A DNA stretch of 64,000 nt from Fonsecaea monophora (lineage: Eukaryota; Ascomycota; Eurotiomycetes; Chaetothyriales; Herpotrichiellaceae). Positions 20,695-32,913 of the stretch are shown one piece after another. Each line of letters starts with the position of its first letter. Position 1 is the first letter of the stretch. Both the position numbers and the translations under genes were made by a program. Under the pieces are notes generated by a model, which saw only the letters and a program-made list of their open reading frames with translations, did not search any database and had not been told where the DNA came from. Location of the stretch: NCBI RefSeq assembly GCF_001642475.1, contig NW_019174007.1:1-64000 (forward strand), read 5' to 3'.

Positions 20695-23600
20695 ATGAGC
20701 ATCCTGACCCTCCATCATCCAAGAATCGAGGGCGACGAGCCTGGCGAATCCAGCGCAGAAGTAGAGTGAGTCGTTTCCAGCCGACTTCTCGCACAATGAG
20801 ACGCGATGATTCGTCCAAACACTCACCCTGTGGTGCAGCGTTGTTGCGGTCCACGGCCTCTACGAATCAGCATATGATACCTGGACCGAGCAAGCCAACA
20901 GACAGCTATGGCTTCGAGACATGTTGCCATATAGCGTGCAAAACACTAGAGTCTTAGCCTACAGTTATCCCTCGCAGAAGTTGATTTCACCAGAGGAACC
21001 CGGATCTTTGAAATTCTTGTCATGCGCAACAAACCTCATCGCAGAGCTCTATGCCGATCGATGGTACGACAAAGGGACAGAACGACCCATCATATTCGTA
21101 TGCCACGGCTTCGGTGGACTGTTAGTCAGACGGGCGTTGATTCATTCCGCGAACATTTCGTCCAGGGAGACAGAGCATTTGAGATCGACTTACCTTTCAA
21201 CTCATGCCATTTTGTTCTTTGGCACTCCTCACCAGGGGCTCGACGAATCGTTCTTACTATACTTGCAACGCACCTCTCCGAGATCAAACCTATTCTTCTT
21301 GAATAGCCTCCGAAAAGACTCCTCCTTCTTGGCCGATCTTGCTGATCAGTTCGCACCACTGAGAAAAAGATTTAGGATCTACCATTTTTACGAACAGAAC
21401 CCATCCGTCGTGGGTGACAAAGAAACCTTTATTGTCAGCGAAAATTCAGCTGCTCCTGGCTGGGATGATGCCTATCGATGTGGGATTTCTGCTACTCATT
21501 CGCGCATGGTCAAATTCATAGGCTGGAACAGCCCAGGCTGTAGAACCACACTTTCAACTCTCATGCAATGTCGGTCAGAGGCCCCATCATGTATCCATAG
21601 CAGGTGGCACAGCGAGCACAAGCAGCGGCGGGCTGAAAGTGAGAAGCAGGCCTCAAAAGAGTTTGACGATTCGAGAGATGAACCCTCCCCAACGTTAAGA
21701 GCTTGCGGCTCCACCAAGCATCGACAGTATCATGTTCCCCATTCATCTAGCAGCCACTTTGTTGGCAGGAGGGGGCAGTCAAAGGAGGCAAGGCAACGCT
21801 TAAGCCCTGTCGAAGGCGCTTCAACGTGGCGTAAACCGAAGATTTTGGTCGTCTGCGGTCTTGGTGGTTCTGGAAAGACTCAATTTGCCCTCAGATTTGC
21901 TGAGGAGACTCGGAGTCAATACTGGGGAACCTTCTGGGTGGATGCCACAAGTCCCGAGACTTTGGAGAATGGGTTTTCCTCTCTCGGCATGACTGCAGGA
22001 AAAGGGCTATCATCATCCAGTGCCATTCACTGGTTGTCGACCTGCTTGCGGCCTTGGCTGCTCATCTTGGACAACGCCGACGATCCGGACGTAGAGCTAT
22101 GGCACTACTTTCCCGCAGGCGGAAATGGACACATCATGATCACCACGCGGAACCCGGGAGCCAATATTTACTCCACCGAGGGCTGCATCAAGTTGGGCAG
22201 GATGGATCCAGAGGAAGCAACGGTGCTATTGCTGCAATCTGCGTATCCGGCGCCTGATGTCCGAAGTCAAGATCCTACGAATAGGTGTTTGGCGGATGCT
22301 ATCGCAAAACGACTTGGCTATCTGGCCATAGCTCTGATCCATGCTGGCGCCACTATTCGAAGGAACATATATACTTTCGAGACCTATCTCTATTATTACC
22401 TTAACCATCGTTGGGTGCTCTTGAGTGCTCAGAACGTGCACAGTGCTTCATATTCCGACACGATAACTACATGGGAAATCCCGTTTCAGAGAATTGCCAA
22501 AAGAAACTCTATCGAGCACAAAGACGCTGTGGACTTGATGCACCTATTTACCTTTCTGCATTTTGAGTCTATCCCAGAGCAGATCTTTCGGCGTTCATGG
22601 CACAATCTGTCGAGTGCTATCACAACGTCCAACGGTTGTCCTCAGTTCCTACGTGCGAACGTACCGGGTGATGAAGAGGCTCGAGTCAGATTTCGCCGTG
22701 GCGTGCGAGTCTTGTACGATCATTCGCTCATCGACCACGATCCAGACAAGGAAATATGCTCCGTTCACCCTGTTGTCCATCGTTGGGCTCAAGAAAGACT
22801 GCCCCGTTCAGCGCAACTAGAGTGGTTGAATCACACCATCACGGTCCTAGCATTTTGCATTCCTCGGCACCTTGAGGCCTCAGGACGTCGGTTCCGCCAG
22901 GCTCTTCTTCCTCATATCGATGCCTGTCTGCGTGAGCTCAAAAACAGATTGGGCTTACTCCCCGACACGATTTCGAGAGCTACTGAAATCGAAAGGTTCG
23001 CTTCTGTGTACGTCGAAAACGGGAGATGGAAGCAGGCCAGAAATTGGCAGGAAAGCATTTTCGCTTTCAGGAGGAAAAAACTGGGTCGATGGGACGAAGA
23101 CACTTTTCGTGTGCAAAAGAGCCTTGCTGAAACCAAGTGGAACTTGTTCGAGATCAAGGATGCAATCCTGATACAGAGAGAGATATTGACGTCGAGATGG
23201 CTGCTCAGGCCATCCTTGATTTATTGGATATCATGGCCACCCTGGAAGCCTGACCATCTCGAATACTGCCTTGCCTTGAACGACCTGACGGAAACTTTGT
23301 GGCTTGCTGGACAGCGAGAGTGGTCAAAATATGTTGGCGAGCGCGCGGTGCGCGGCCTCACAAAACGGCTAGGCACTGAAGATCCTCAGACCTTGAAAGC
23401 GCTATTTAACCTTGCCCGGACTTATCTGCATCTTGGAGACCAACAACTGAGTCAGAGGCTCCTTGTCAAGGTCCTTGTCAAGCGAAAAAGGTTGTTTGGC
23501 ATGGACCATCCTGACACGCTCATGACGCGCAACGAACTGGGGATGAGCCTCTGCGCAAGGACGGCTCAAGACGAGCAATCACGCCACCGGCAACTCGCAA

Positions 23601-24229
23601 TTGCGGAAAGGTTGGTTACCAACGTTCTCACTACCCGAAGGTGCATCCTTGGAGAGGAGCACGCATACACGCTGTGGTCGGTGAATGATCTCTCCAAGGT
23701 GTTCTGCGAGAGACAGCGCGGTGCGGAAGCAGCAGGACTGCTGGAGGCCATTCTTGAGGTTGTCAGTCGCACTCTGGGCGATACCCATGTCGGCATGATC
23801 ATGACGCGATCCAACCTGGCCCGGGCTTACGTGCTCTGCGAGCGCTGGAAAGAGGCTGAATCCCTACTGAAAAGCTTGCTGAAGGTGATCCCCTTGGACC
23901 ACCCGGACTCGGTCAACGTGCGCTCTGGACTCGTACATGTGCAAATCCGGAGGCGTAACTTGGCCGAGGCAGAAGCAGGATGCCTCGAGCTGTTCGACAT
24001 GATGAAAGACAAACGTTTCAAAGAGATCCTAGCGCCAGGCAACCCCCGCGCGTTGAAAATCTACGAACAAATGCTTGAGATCTATCGCCTACAAAACCGC
24101 CTCGCTGAGCTGCAAGCGTTGAGTGTTAAGGTGCCGGCCGCCAAAGTCTCGTCGCCACGGGCACGATTTGATATGCTGCCGATCCAGAAGATCCTGCGGA
24201 GAGAAAGTGAGCTCGATCGGCTTTGCTGA
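20695..24229 (+). CDS. NLR-like STAND protein: alpha/beta-hydrolase, NB-ARC NTPase, TPR repeats
   Basis: Two exons, join(20695..20765,20839..24229), encode 1153 residues; GTGAGT and TGCAG join EV to DVVAVHGL in frame. Residues 20-240 form a SERAC1/DUF676-like alpha/beta-hydrolase (VVAVHGLYESAYDTW, FFGTPHQGLDE, IVSENSAAP), but the nucleophile elbow reads VCHGFGGLL, with Gly114 where Ser is expected, so catalysis is doubtful. The NB-ARC domain follows: Walker A GLGGSGKT (364-371), Walker B LLILDNADD (about 431), the sensor segment IMITTRNPG and a LGYLAIAL motif equivalent to GLPLA. About 750-1100 holds kinesin-light-chain-type TPR units (for example HPDTLMTRNELGMSL and GDTHVGMIMTRSNLARAYV). Fungal proteins of this type are signalling ATPases in non-self recognition, programmed cell death or symbiosis; the ligand here is unknown. 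A homologous stand-alone hydrolase lies 3-4 kb upstream, beyond the P450. Confidence 0.9.
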
Positions 24230-24694
24230 GATGGGAAAGTTTTTGAATGTGGGGGAGATTCTCCTCCCGATGCGTCAATCTGCGCCGTGACCCCGCGAGC
24301 GGGAGTGGGACGTGCTCTGATAAGTCGCTTTGTACCAGAGATTTGGCTGTTCCGAAATAGACTTCCCTTCCACATGAAAATCGCCAGTAAAACGGTTACA
24401 AAAGTTGACGAGCAAGATATATACACTGGGGCACTGCTTGCGGGACTGACAGCCTGCATATCAAGTTTGGTAGGTGCATGAAAGTACATGGTCATATGGA
24501 GCTTGTTGTGCCTATGTTTAACAGCCTCAAAAGAGCAAAAGAGCCGACCGAGTCCCGGTCATGTCAGCGGCACTCGGACACATTCCCCCCCCCCCTCTCT
24601 CACTATCTTTTGAGATGCGAGAACAAAGCTCCAATAAGTCCTTTCAGCCTCTGGGGAACACGCTCCTCTCTCTCTCTCTCGCCTGGGTTGCCGA
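24230..24694. other. Convergent 3' intergenic region
   Basis: The 465-base gap lies between the NLR gene (plus) and the small conserved gene (minus). It contains a run of 13 C near 24585 and TC repeats at about 24668-24680. No gene is seen. Confidence 0.55.
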
Positions 24695-25235
24695 TCAATA
24701 CATGTACAAGCCAGGGGCCCACTCTCCTTCGCCTTTCTCCTCCTTCTCGATAGCATCCAACATCCGTTTCTTGATCAGTTCCGGAGGTGGGGGGCCCGCA
24801 CCGGCAGGGACCTTGCTGGTGTCGGCACAGAACAATGGCAGGGGCTTCACGCTGTCGGCGGCTGACTTGATGGCTTGGAAGTCTTCTGGCGAGAAACCTC
24901 CGCCGATGATGATGAGTGAAATGTCGGACCGGCCAGCCCCCTCCGCGTTCGAGCCCAGACCTGACGAGGGAGGGCTGACGCTGCCTTTCAGGAGGCCCGG
25001 GATCTCAGAGACTGCAGTATCGGTGCTGTTGCAGACATGGACGACTAATACGACGGGGGTACAGTTAACAATGAGCCACTTCGATTGAAGCAATCTCCAA
25101 TTGATAGAGATCCCTCTCGTAGGAAGCGCCGTCTGGGACAGAGAACTCACCCTCGATCTTGGGAAGAAGATTCTTGAGCATGTATTCAGTCAATTGCGCA
25201 TGTTTACCGCAGAGGACGGCAGCAACTGGAGCCAT
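24695..25235 (-). CDS. Small conserved fungal protein of unknown function
   Basis: Two exons, complement(join(24695..25044,25151..25235)), encode 144 residues. The 106-base intron has GTGAGT, a GTTAACTG branch region and TATTAG; joining gives KIEVVHVCNSTDTAVSEIPGLL without a frame break. The N-terminus (MAPVAAVLCGKHAQLTEYML) and the segment ISLIIIGGGFSPEDFQAI look like two beta-strand/helix units of a Rossmann-like fold, and the C-terminal half has a GAGPPPPELIKKRMLDAI helix. I recognise the general pattern from hypothetical proteins of other filamentous fungi, but no function is known to me. No signal peptide or membrane helix is present. Confidence 0.7.
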
Positions 25236-28200
25236 GTTTGACGTGTTTCTCTGTATCTCAAATTAGCCGGATCGACAGTTGAGAGGGTTGGAATGCTGCG
25301 TGTGCCAACGCCATACCGTAATATCTATAGAAGTCGGAGCGTCTTTGTAATTAAATGTAAGCACCAGCACAAGGGAGAACTTTTGGATTGGAAAGAAAGA
25401 TGAGAAGGATGTGAAGCGAGTACACCAGGCACAATTTATTTGTTTTGAATCCAACTACAAATGCGGTGAGCCCGTGAGAGAGCACAGGGGGTTTTGTCTT
25501 GCAGACTTGGCAGGCAAGCCTCCCAAAGGTTGAAAGGAGTATGAAACTGCATAAGCGTGCGAGTATTTTGTTCTATGTGGTCCCTGCAAGAAGGATGTTC
25601 CTGAACGAACAAAACCTAGATGTCACGCAATCAAGCTGGTTGACAATGGGTTGAGTGTCTTTGAAAGGATAATAAGATAATAAGATACATAAAAGGGGGG
25701 GATCAGCACTCCAGACTCTCAACACCTGCAAAAAGCAAGGCGTCCTCTCCCCCTCATGGTGGTCATGGTGCCTGCTAAGCTTCCCACGAAGCGCTTCCAG
25801 CCGCATCCCAGGGGATGGAATCCATCTCCCTGCAGCAAGATCAGCAAAGCGCCGAACTCGCCTCATCTGGGACCGAAAGTATCTACTTGAAGCCATGCAC
25901 GCCCCATGTTAAACCAGTCACACACCGGTCAAAGCTTCTGGTGCCAAGATCCCGAGTACAAATACAGAAGGAGTACATACACATGAAGACCGGCCTTTAG
26001 CGCCGGGTAACCATGATGATAATAAATCCCAGAAGCACGCGGGGTCCGGGCGTGTTTTCGTGTATATCGAGCATGAGACAAGGGAGGCATTCTCCTCCAA
26101 TGCCTCGAGCTGGCTTGGTCGATTGAGACCGACATCTCTGTCCGAGCATCGAGCACACTATAGGAGGTCCCCATGCGTGCTCACACCTCTCCAATCTTAG
26201 CCAGCACGCCCCCAGACCGGGTAGCCTGGCCATGTGTCGATAATCACACTGGATGCATGTGCTTTGACCTGGGCTGGGCTGTGTGGAATTGTCTTGCCAG
26301 CACGCTTGGAATGCTACCCAGTCTTTGCTCTTGACGTGTCCATCCAGAGGGCCCTACTCCGTCTGCAAAGGAATGGGATTTCTTGTCGTGGGACGGTATG
26401 GGGGATTCGTTGCAGAACCAGGCATCTACTGTTCGGGGAGCTCGATACGCAGCTAGCCGAAGGACACGGAAGGAGGCTGTGTCGCCAACAGTCTGTCCGC
26501 TCAGCCACAGACATCTCAATAGGAAAAGCAGTAGGGACGCTGTCATTTGAAAAATATTGTACCTGCAGGAATCACCCAAAAACGACAACCAGGCCATGAT
26601 TGGTTGCGTAAGTCAGGAATTGATTTACATGGGAAGACTTCCCAGTACGTGTCGAGACACTGGGGTTGGCATAGATACCTCCTGTTACCACGCGCAGGAT
26701 CGAGATGACAAGAACAATCGAACCATCCAAACGTAGATATCTGGGCATGTGGACATGGCACACAAAGTAGAAGCACTCAATAGAAAGGTGTCCGGTGCAA
26801 TTGAAGGAGGCTCAGTGGGAGGAGAAAGTACATCGCAGGGACTCGGACACGTGGACCAGAACTTCGGCGTCGGCCGTAGCCCATGATTCTCCACGATGCT
26901 ATGCAGCTGAATCACAACTGGTGAATCTGGCACTTATCCGCGAGTAGCCGACATGCTGGACATTGGATCTCCCTTTCATCAAAATGGGTAGTAACAGCAA
27001 CCACCGCTGCAAGGGGCAACGAATTGACGGGAGTGAGGATTGAGAGGCTACGGGACCTTTGGCGGCCAACGAGTCGGAGAGCTTTAGGACGCATGGTACT
27101 TCGGAGGCGACAGCACAGCGACAGCTGCAGGTGATCTACGACCGGTCTCATTCGCAGATGGCAGCAAAGAGCTGCGGCAGGTCATCGTCGTGGCATGCAG
27201 TAGTAGCTGGTGCCAGTTGGACGGTACGGATTGGAGGAACTTGGCTGATGGAACCGAAAGAGGGACCAAATGCACGGCCCTTTGGACTACCGCGCGCCAT
27301 TGACAATGCGCCTGATTAGAGGTATTCAAAGTTGACCGAGAAGTCAGAGCATTGGCAAGGCGCAGATTGATAGATGCAATGGCACAAGAGGGTGGCATTC
27401 CATCTTACATAAAAGTTGTCTGTACTCATGTGTTCGCAGCACGTCCGATACTTGAGAGACGGAACCCCGAATGGTGCGAAGCCGATACAAAAGTTCCGCC
27501 AAGTTGAAGAAACCCTTTTGGTCCGGACAATGAGCGGCGGGTTCGGAGCAAAGCAAAGAAAGGATAGAACTGTCGAGAACTGCCTTGTGGCTCGGGTCAT
27601 CATGCGGGATCATGCAAGTTCTCTCTCCCGTCCAAACCTTCCCTCCCATCCCATTGCCCTTCACGTTCAAGCTGCCACACTTTGTGGAGCAAGTGCCGCG
27701 GGCCCTAAAACCAAAATTGCAGGAGTTTGGCCCAGAAGCCCAGTGGCCCGCATTGACGGGTGTAACCATCAAATTGGAACCCATCCGGTACGCTCCAGCT
27801 GCTCGGTTTCCATCCGCCAGCTTCGACCTCTGACTCGAGAAGGAGCCCCGTGTCCACTGTTCCCGCCGCAGCTAGAAGCAAAAGCAGCTAAGCCGCCGCC
27901 TCACCCGTCACGATTGGCTGCTCTGCAGGACGATCTTATGCTCTCCGACCGAATGCTTTTAGGCTGCGGGATCGACATTGAAAGGAGACATGAGGGAAGA
28001 CGGGAAGGAAAAACTCTCTTGTTCTGCGCTGGGCAAAGGGGGAAACATCGTCCTGCAATAAAGGCAAGAATAGAAACACATAAGGACTGTACGAGGACGA
28101 ATAGTGAACTGGAGGATTTGAACGAGATTGATTATCACCACTGTTATCGATAGGCTGATGATTATGATACGGCAATCGATAAAGTCAGATAGACCCTATG

Positions 28201-28630
28201 AAGGTGGAAACGTTCCCATAACAATGAAGACTGCTTCTTCCACCTCGCCGCATACACCCAAGACTCGCGTCCATGGATTTCTATGTGAGATATTGGTGAC
28301 ATTTGCCCATCTGATCCACAATCAGAGACAGGAGGCCTGGGAAAGTAGCCAGGACCTCGAGAGTAGTACAAAAGATGCGTTGAATGGCAACCGTTGACCG
28401 GTAACAAAGGAAAATGCTTGTGTGACAGTCTTGCTGCATACTCTTCAAGAGTATTGATCACGCATCAACGCCCCAAAAGAACCCAGTAAACTCCTAATCG
28501 TGCCCAATCGAAGTATTCCCTTTTCCCAGACTCCTTCCGCTTGGTATCAAATTCCCAGTGTGCAGTATAATTGATTCGTACAGGCATGCGTAGCGTGCAT
28601 TTATTGGAGTGATTTTGTCTTGTTTGACTT
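25236..28630. other. Gene-poor region (3.4 kb)
   Basis: Only open frames shorter than 250 codons, overlapping on both strands, are present. The longest (27416-28153, plus) has no recognisable domain and overlaps an equally open minus frame (27344-27784), which argues against either being real. No transposon signature, tRNA or long repeat was found by eye. Confidence 0.5.
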
Positions 28631-28828
28631 TCACCTCCATCTGTTATGTGCCATGTCCGAGGATCTGGTCTGGTCGCGAGTGACAGCGTCGCGGTGGTGG
28701 ACGATGACTACCTCTCGCTTGACAGGTTTACGAGGCTCTTTGCGCTCGCGTTGTTCTCTCCGTGAGTCGTGGTAGATTCTCTCACCAGCGCTGCTGGAGC
28801 CAGATGAGCTGTGGTATTGAGGAGCCAT
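28631..28828 (-). CDS. Possible small basic protein (65 residues)
   Basis: The frame begins at an ATG with G at -3 (GAAATGG) and encodes a Ser-rich start (MAPQYHSSSGSSSAG) followed by a strongly charged segment (HDSRREQRERKEPRKPVKRE) and VVIVHHRD. Composition is that of a short intrinsically disordered, nucleic-acid-binding-like peptide, and a TATAAAG on the minus strand near 29243 lies upstream. There is no family match that I know, and a frame of this length can arise by chance. Confidence 0.35.
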   Translation of the reverse strand: MAPQYHSSSGSSSAGERIYHDSRREQRERKEPRKPVKREVVIVHHRDAVTRDQTRSSDMAHNRWR

Positions 28829-31800
28829 TTCAACCAACAGTGACGACTGGAGAATTGGAGTGTGTCTGCGATAGACTTGTTTCTTTACTTGGTCGTGGTG
28901 GGGTAAATGTGTCTGGAAGGGCGATGTATAAGACGCAGAGTCTCAGCGAGGAGATGCTCTGAGATTTATATCGCGGGTGCAAGGTTCACAGATTTGATGA
29001 GATGGTATGATTCCAAGAAGGTCTGGAAGGATGGCCCTCAGAGAATTGGAAACCTTGTGGCGAAGGTGCTAAAAGTGGTGACAGTGGATGGAGGTGGGGG
29101 CGAGTTCCAAAAATGTCGCTAAGGGGGTTTCTTGGGGGATGGTTGTGTTGTGATGGGATTGTGTGAGATTTGGGAGTTGCTGACTTTTGGATTGTATGAG
29201 AGTTGAGAGGGCAGAATTGTGGGAGGAATGGGAAGTGGCTTTATAGCAGGTGCACAGCAATGCTGAAGAGTCACAATTGCAGGAATCAGCAATCCAGGCT
29301 TATTTGGTTGCTGAAGCCTGGTGAGGATGGGTCGGCATCAGGCAGAATCCCAAATCGGGACCTAGCATCAGGCAACTGAAAATCCTAAGCCTTGCTGGCG
29401 TGTTGCCAGTGACTCAGATGACGAGGGACCAGGGATCCGGGTAACCAAAACCAAAAGAAACAAACGGCAGCATCCGCAACAGGGCGAAAGGTGCTAAGGG
29501 GTGGATTGTTTTTGGGGTGGATGGGTGACGGGGATGGAAACCAGGAAGGCTATGGAAACGGGTCGGCAGGGTTGGCAGGGCTGTGGGTTGGCAGACTGGG
29601 AAAGGGGACTTTGTGATTCAAACGAAACACAAGACGACCGACGCCCAATCGAGCTGCAAAGTCGCACACTGCCGTGACGGGCTCGGATTCGTGTTCCTCA
29701 AGATTGGCAGGCATTGGGATGGCATGGTGGTGGGAATCACCTGGGAATGTGGATTAATTGGGCAGCCAATTCAATTGACTTTGGCTGGAAATTGAGACAA
29801 TCCACTGGGACACGGCACTGGAACTGGCCTTTAGGGGGAAGAGATGGGGGGGCTATGGGCACGCCGGGCGCCGGGCTACGAATTACTCGCAAAGTTGAGA
29901 GGACGCTTGCACTCGTGCCTACCAGTGCTACCTACACAAGGTGCGGCATATTCTCATTCGAGAGGACCCCCTGCCCACCCTTTCGTCTTCCCTTTGGTAA
30001 AGTTGAACCTCCGAGTGAGGGAATGACGTTGCGCCGAAAGATCAAAGGGAGCCAAGTCACACACCATGCACCTGCAGGGCTGGGGAAAGCAAGCTGCAGG
30101 TTCACACTTAGGTCCCTTTACCGTACGAAGTGCCTACCTACGTGCCTACTTAATGCATGTTTAGTTGAACTACGGGCGTGCATGCCAGATGTGTGGCTCC
30201 CTTACTTGCCTGTCAGAGGTCATCCCGCCACAACAACCTGCAGATGTTCCATCATTCGACCTCCCAAGCCTATCGCAGTCAACCTGTTCCTGCAGCAAAC
30301 TGCGGCAAAACAAACTCAAGGGTATTTGGTGTCCCGTACTTTTCGCACCCTCTGGTCTCCTCCTGGACCCTTTCGTTTGTTTTTTTGCCACCGTAGCATC
30401 GCCATTTTCCAGCCCGCCCCTCGCCGCGACGAGATGGCTGCTTGAGCATTGATCCTTATTGTTTGATTGCCTCGAGCCGGCGAAGCGCTCACCAGGTCCG
30501 CTTAGGGGCAATTACCTTGATGATCACAGCGACTCGTCTCAGCATTGGCGCCTGATTCTGAAACCAACACGCCGCAGCGTCAACTGCGGTACCAGACCCC
30601 CATCCTCCACTCTCCGAACCTTCCAAACAAGCTGGAAACAAACCGCTACCAGCACATTCCATTACGAGTGCTAGCTATAAACAGTATGGACGAGTTGCGA
30701 AAAGGGATACAGCCGGTTGGCAAGGGAAAGAAGGGTCAGCCACTGTTCCTGAAACCCAGCCTTCAGGATGCCGCCCCAATCAGGCCTCACTGAAGTTAAT
30801 TCGACACCCAACAAAGAGCCTCGTTTTGTCCTGTCCTGCGCCACAATCCTTCTCAGCCTGAGCTTGAACAAAATCGTCGGTACTGTTAACAGCCTCAACC
30901 TGACGAGAGGACGAATGAAACAATCATCCGCCTGAACATTGCTACCTGCCACTCCTCCCTCCCCGACAGTCCTGTTTCCAGCAATTTGCCTGCCTCCGGT
31001 TTCTTTTTCCCTAACGTTGTCACCCTTTATCGCAGCCCAATTGTGGATGCTGACCCGCCGCGACTGTTGCCCCCAGATCGCCGTCTGTAGAGCGAAGTCT
31101 CGAAAAAGCTCCGCCTAGCTAGAGAACATTCAACATTGAAGTTCGTCTAGCACTTCGCCAGGTGAGGCGTTCGTCAAAGATCAAATTCAATTGGATGCTG
31201 GCAGCGGAATGAGACCGTTAAAGCAAAGTAAGTGGGGTTTGCTGCAGAACGGGCGTGCTGGGGAACGCGTCAAACCCGAAAACTGTCCGCGTTTGGTTCA
31301 ACATGTGCTAAAGAGCTATCCTGTCGCCATGTACTTTCCGCTCGGGGGAACGTGACAGCAATGAAGTCAATTCGTGCCCAACCGGGGCGGAGATCGACCT
31401 CGGCTTGAACTCCAAGACCGGATGTTATAGTACTGTGGATCGACATTCAGGCTATCACTTCCCGTTCCAGGTCTCGGGTAGAGAGCGCAATGCCCATGTC
31501 ACCATCGTGTGTGCCTCTCAGTCAGCCCGACCCTGATGGCTAAACCTCTGAACCAGTTCATCTCCCTTTAACCATCAACTCGGTCATGCGACAACCTGTT
31601 CTCGACCAGCGCTTCCAAGACTCTTTTGCCGTCATGGTGCATTGAGCTGTTCGCTACACCTCCATCCCCACTCGCGGTAGAGCAGGCTACGACTACCTAC
31701 TCGGTGGCAATCTCGGAGTACATGTGGCTACCGCTTACTGCTTGCGCCATCACACCTTTGTTCGTGCTTGCGGAGTCCCGATAGTACATCTATCGCTGCC

Positions 31801-32913
31801 CAATACCGCCTGAAGACACCCCGAACCTTGCTGAAACGACGTTCTTTACCCACTTCCTGTGATCCTGTCAAAAGCCCGCAGGAAATTTCCCTGGAAGAGG
31901 CTTCCCATGCGACAAAGTGCCGGCGCATCCGGCGGTGACTATGTATCTTGTCTCTGTCAGTATCCTCAGTGGCTACGGACCACAGGAGCTGGGGAAAGGA
32001 GAGGTGCCCGACCAATATGTTTCGGGTGATCTTCGCCTGCCTAGGAAGCCTAACTAACCGGTGTAATCAGAGGCCAAGCGAGACGCAACGCTCTAGACGA
32101 AGCTCTATGCCTGGACAATTCGCGAGGTCACGGATCATAAGACACTGCATCCTCTCTGCGCTATCGGCGCTGCTGCGAAATGAGGTCATTGACTTCCTTC
32201 AGTGGCTCTCGACGCCGGTGACCTGCCGAGTGTTCAACATGGCTTGCCTTGAAACAAAATGAGGCGGGATGAGGCGAGTTGAGAACTGGATGCTGGCCTG
32301 GGGTTGCCCCATCGCCTCTCTGCGAGGGTCTAACCCGCCTGCGGGTTGTGACGGGCAGCCGCCAACGTGAGTTTCGTCACCGCAGTCTACGTTGATCACA
32401 TGAAGCATCCGCAAAGGCAGATTTCAGATTCGCCGTGTCTACCGCTCCAGCTTGCAATCCGTAGCGTGGATCAAACTTTTTCCATTTTGATTACCTTTCA
32501 GATATATCTGGCTTCTTCGAGGAATTGAGAGAACATTATAGGTTTCTCTAAATAAGTGGATGCATCCGACATTGAAGAGCAGATTACGGTAAGGGCATGA
32601 TAAAGATTCATTTGTGATATGTTTAGATGATCCACCTTGCACTGCCGACTGTCGAAACTCTAATTCACCTAACATACTATGGTTGAGCTAGAGTATTCTT
32701 CAAGTCCTATTGAACCTTTTCGACACATCGGCTTCCTTAGCAATACCGTGCGATGTCAGAGACTCTGTAAATTGAGCCATCAGAGTTATTATTTTAAAGT
32801 TGACCAAATACCGGAATAATTTCAGGAAATCCCAAGTCACAAAAAGGAGGTTCGTTTATTTGCAACTAGAATCTGAATCCTGGCGGACGATGATAACAAT
32901 TTTCGTGTATCAA
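28829..32913. other. Gene-poor region (4.1 kb)
   Basis: No frame with a recognisable product is found. A 243-codon plus frame (29714-30445) starts at a non-ATG codon unless shortened and lacks domain character. From about 30800 to 32400 even moderate open frames are missing on both strands. At 31208 an ATG is followed after 18 bases by a consensus GTAAGT, which could be the start of an unrecognised intron-rich gene, but no downstream exon could be confirmed. Confidence 0.45.

Noticed and set aside
27344..28153. Two overlapping open frames (plus 245 codons, minus 146 codons)
   Set aside because: They overlap on opposite strands, have no domain or biased composition, and no good start or splice context; taken as chance frames.
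29714..30445. A 243-codon plus frame
   Set aside because: The composition is not protein-like, it overlaps other open frames on both strands, and no family is recognised.
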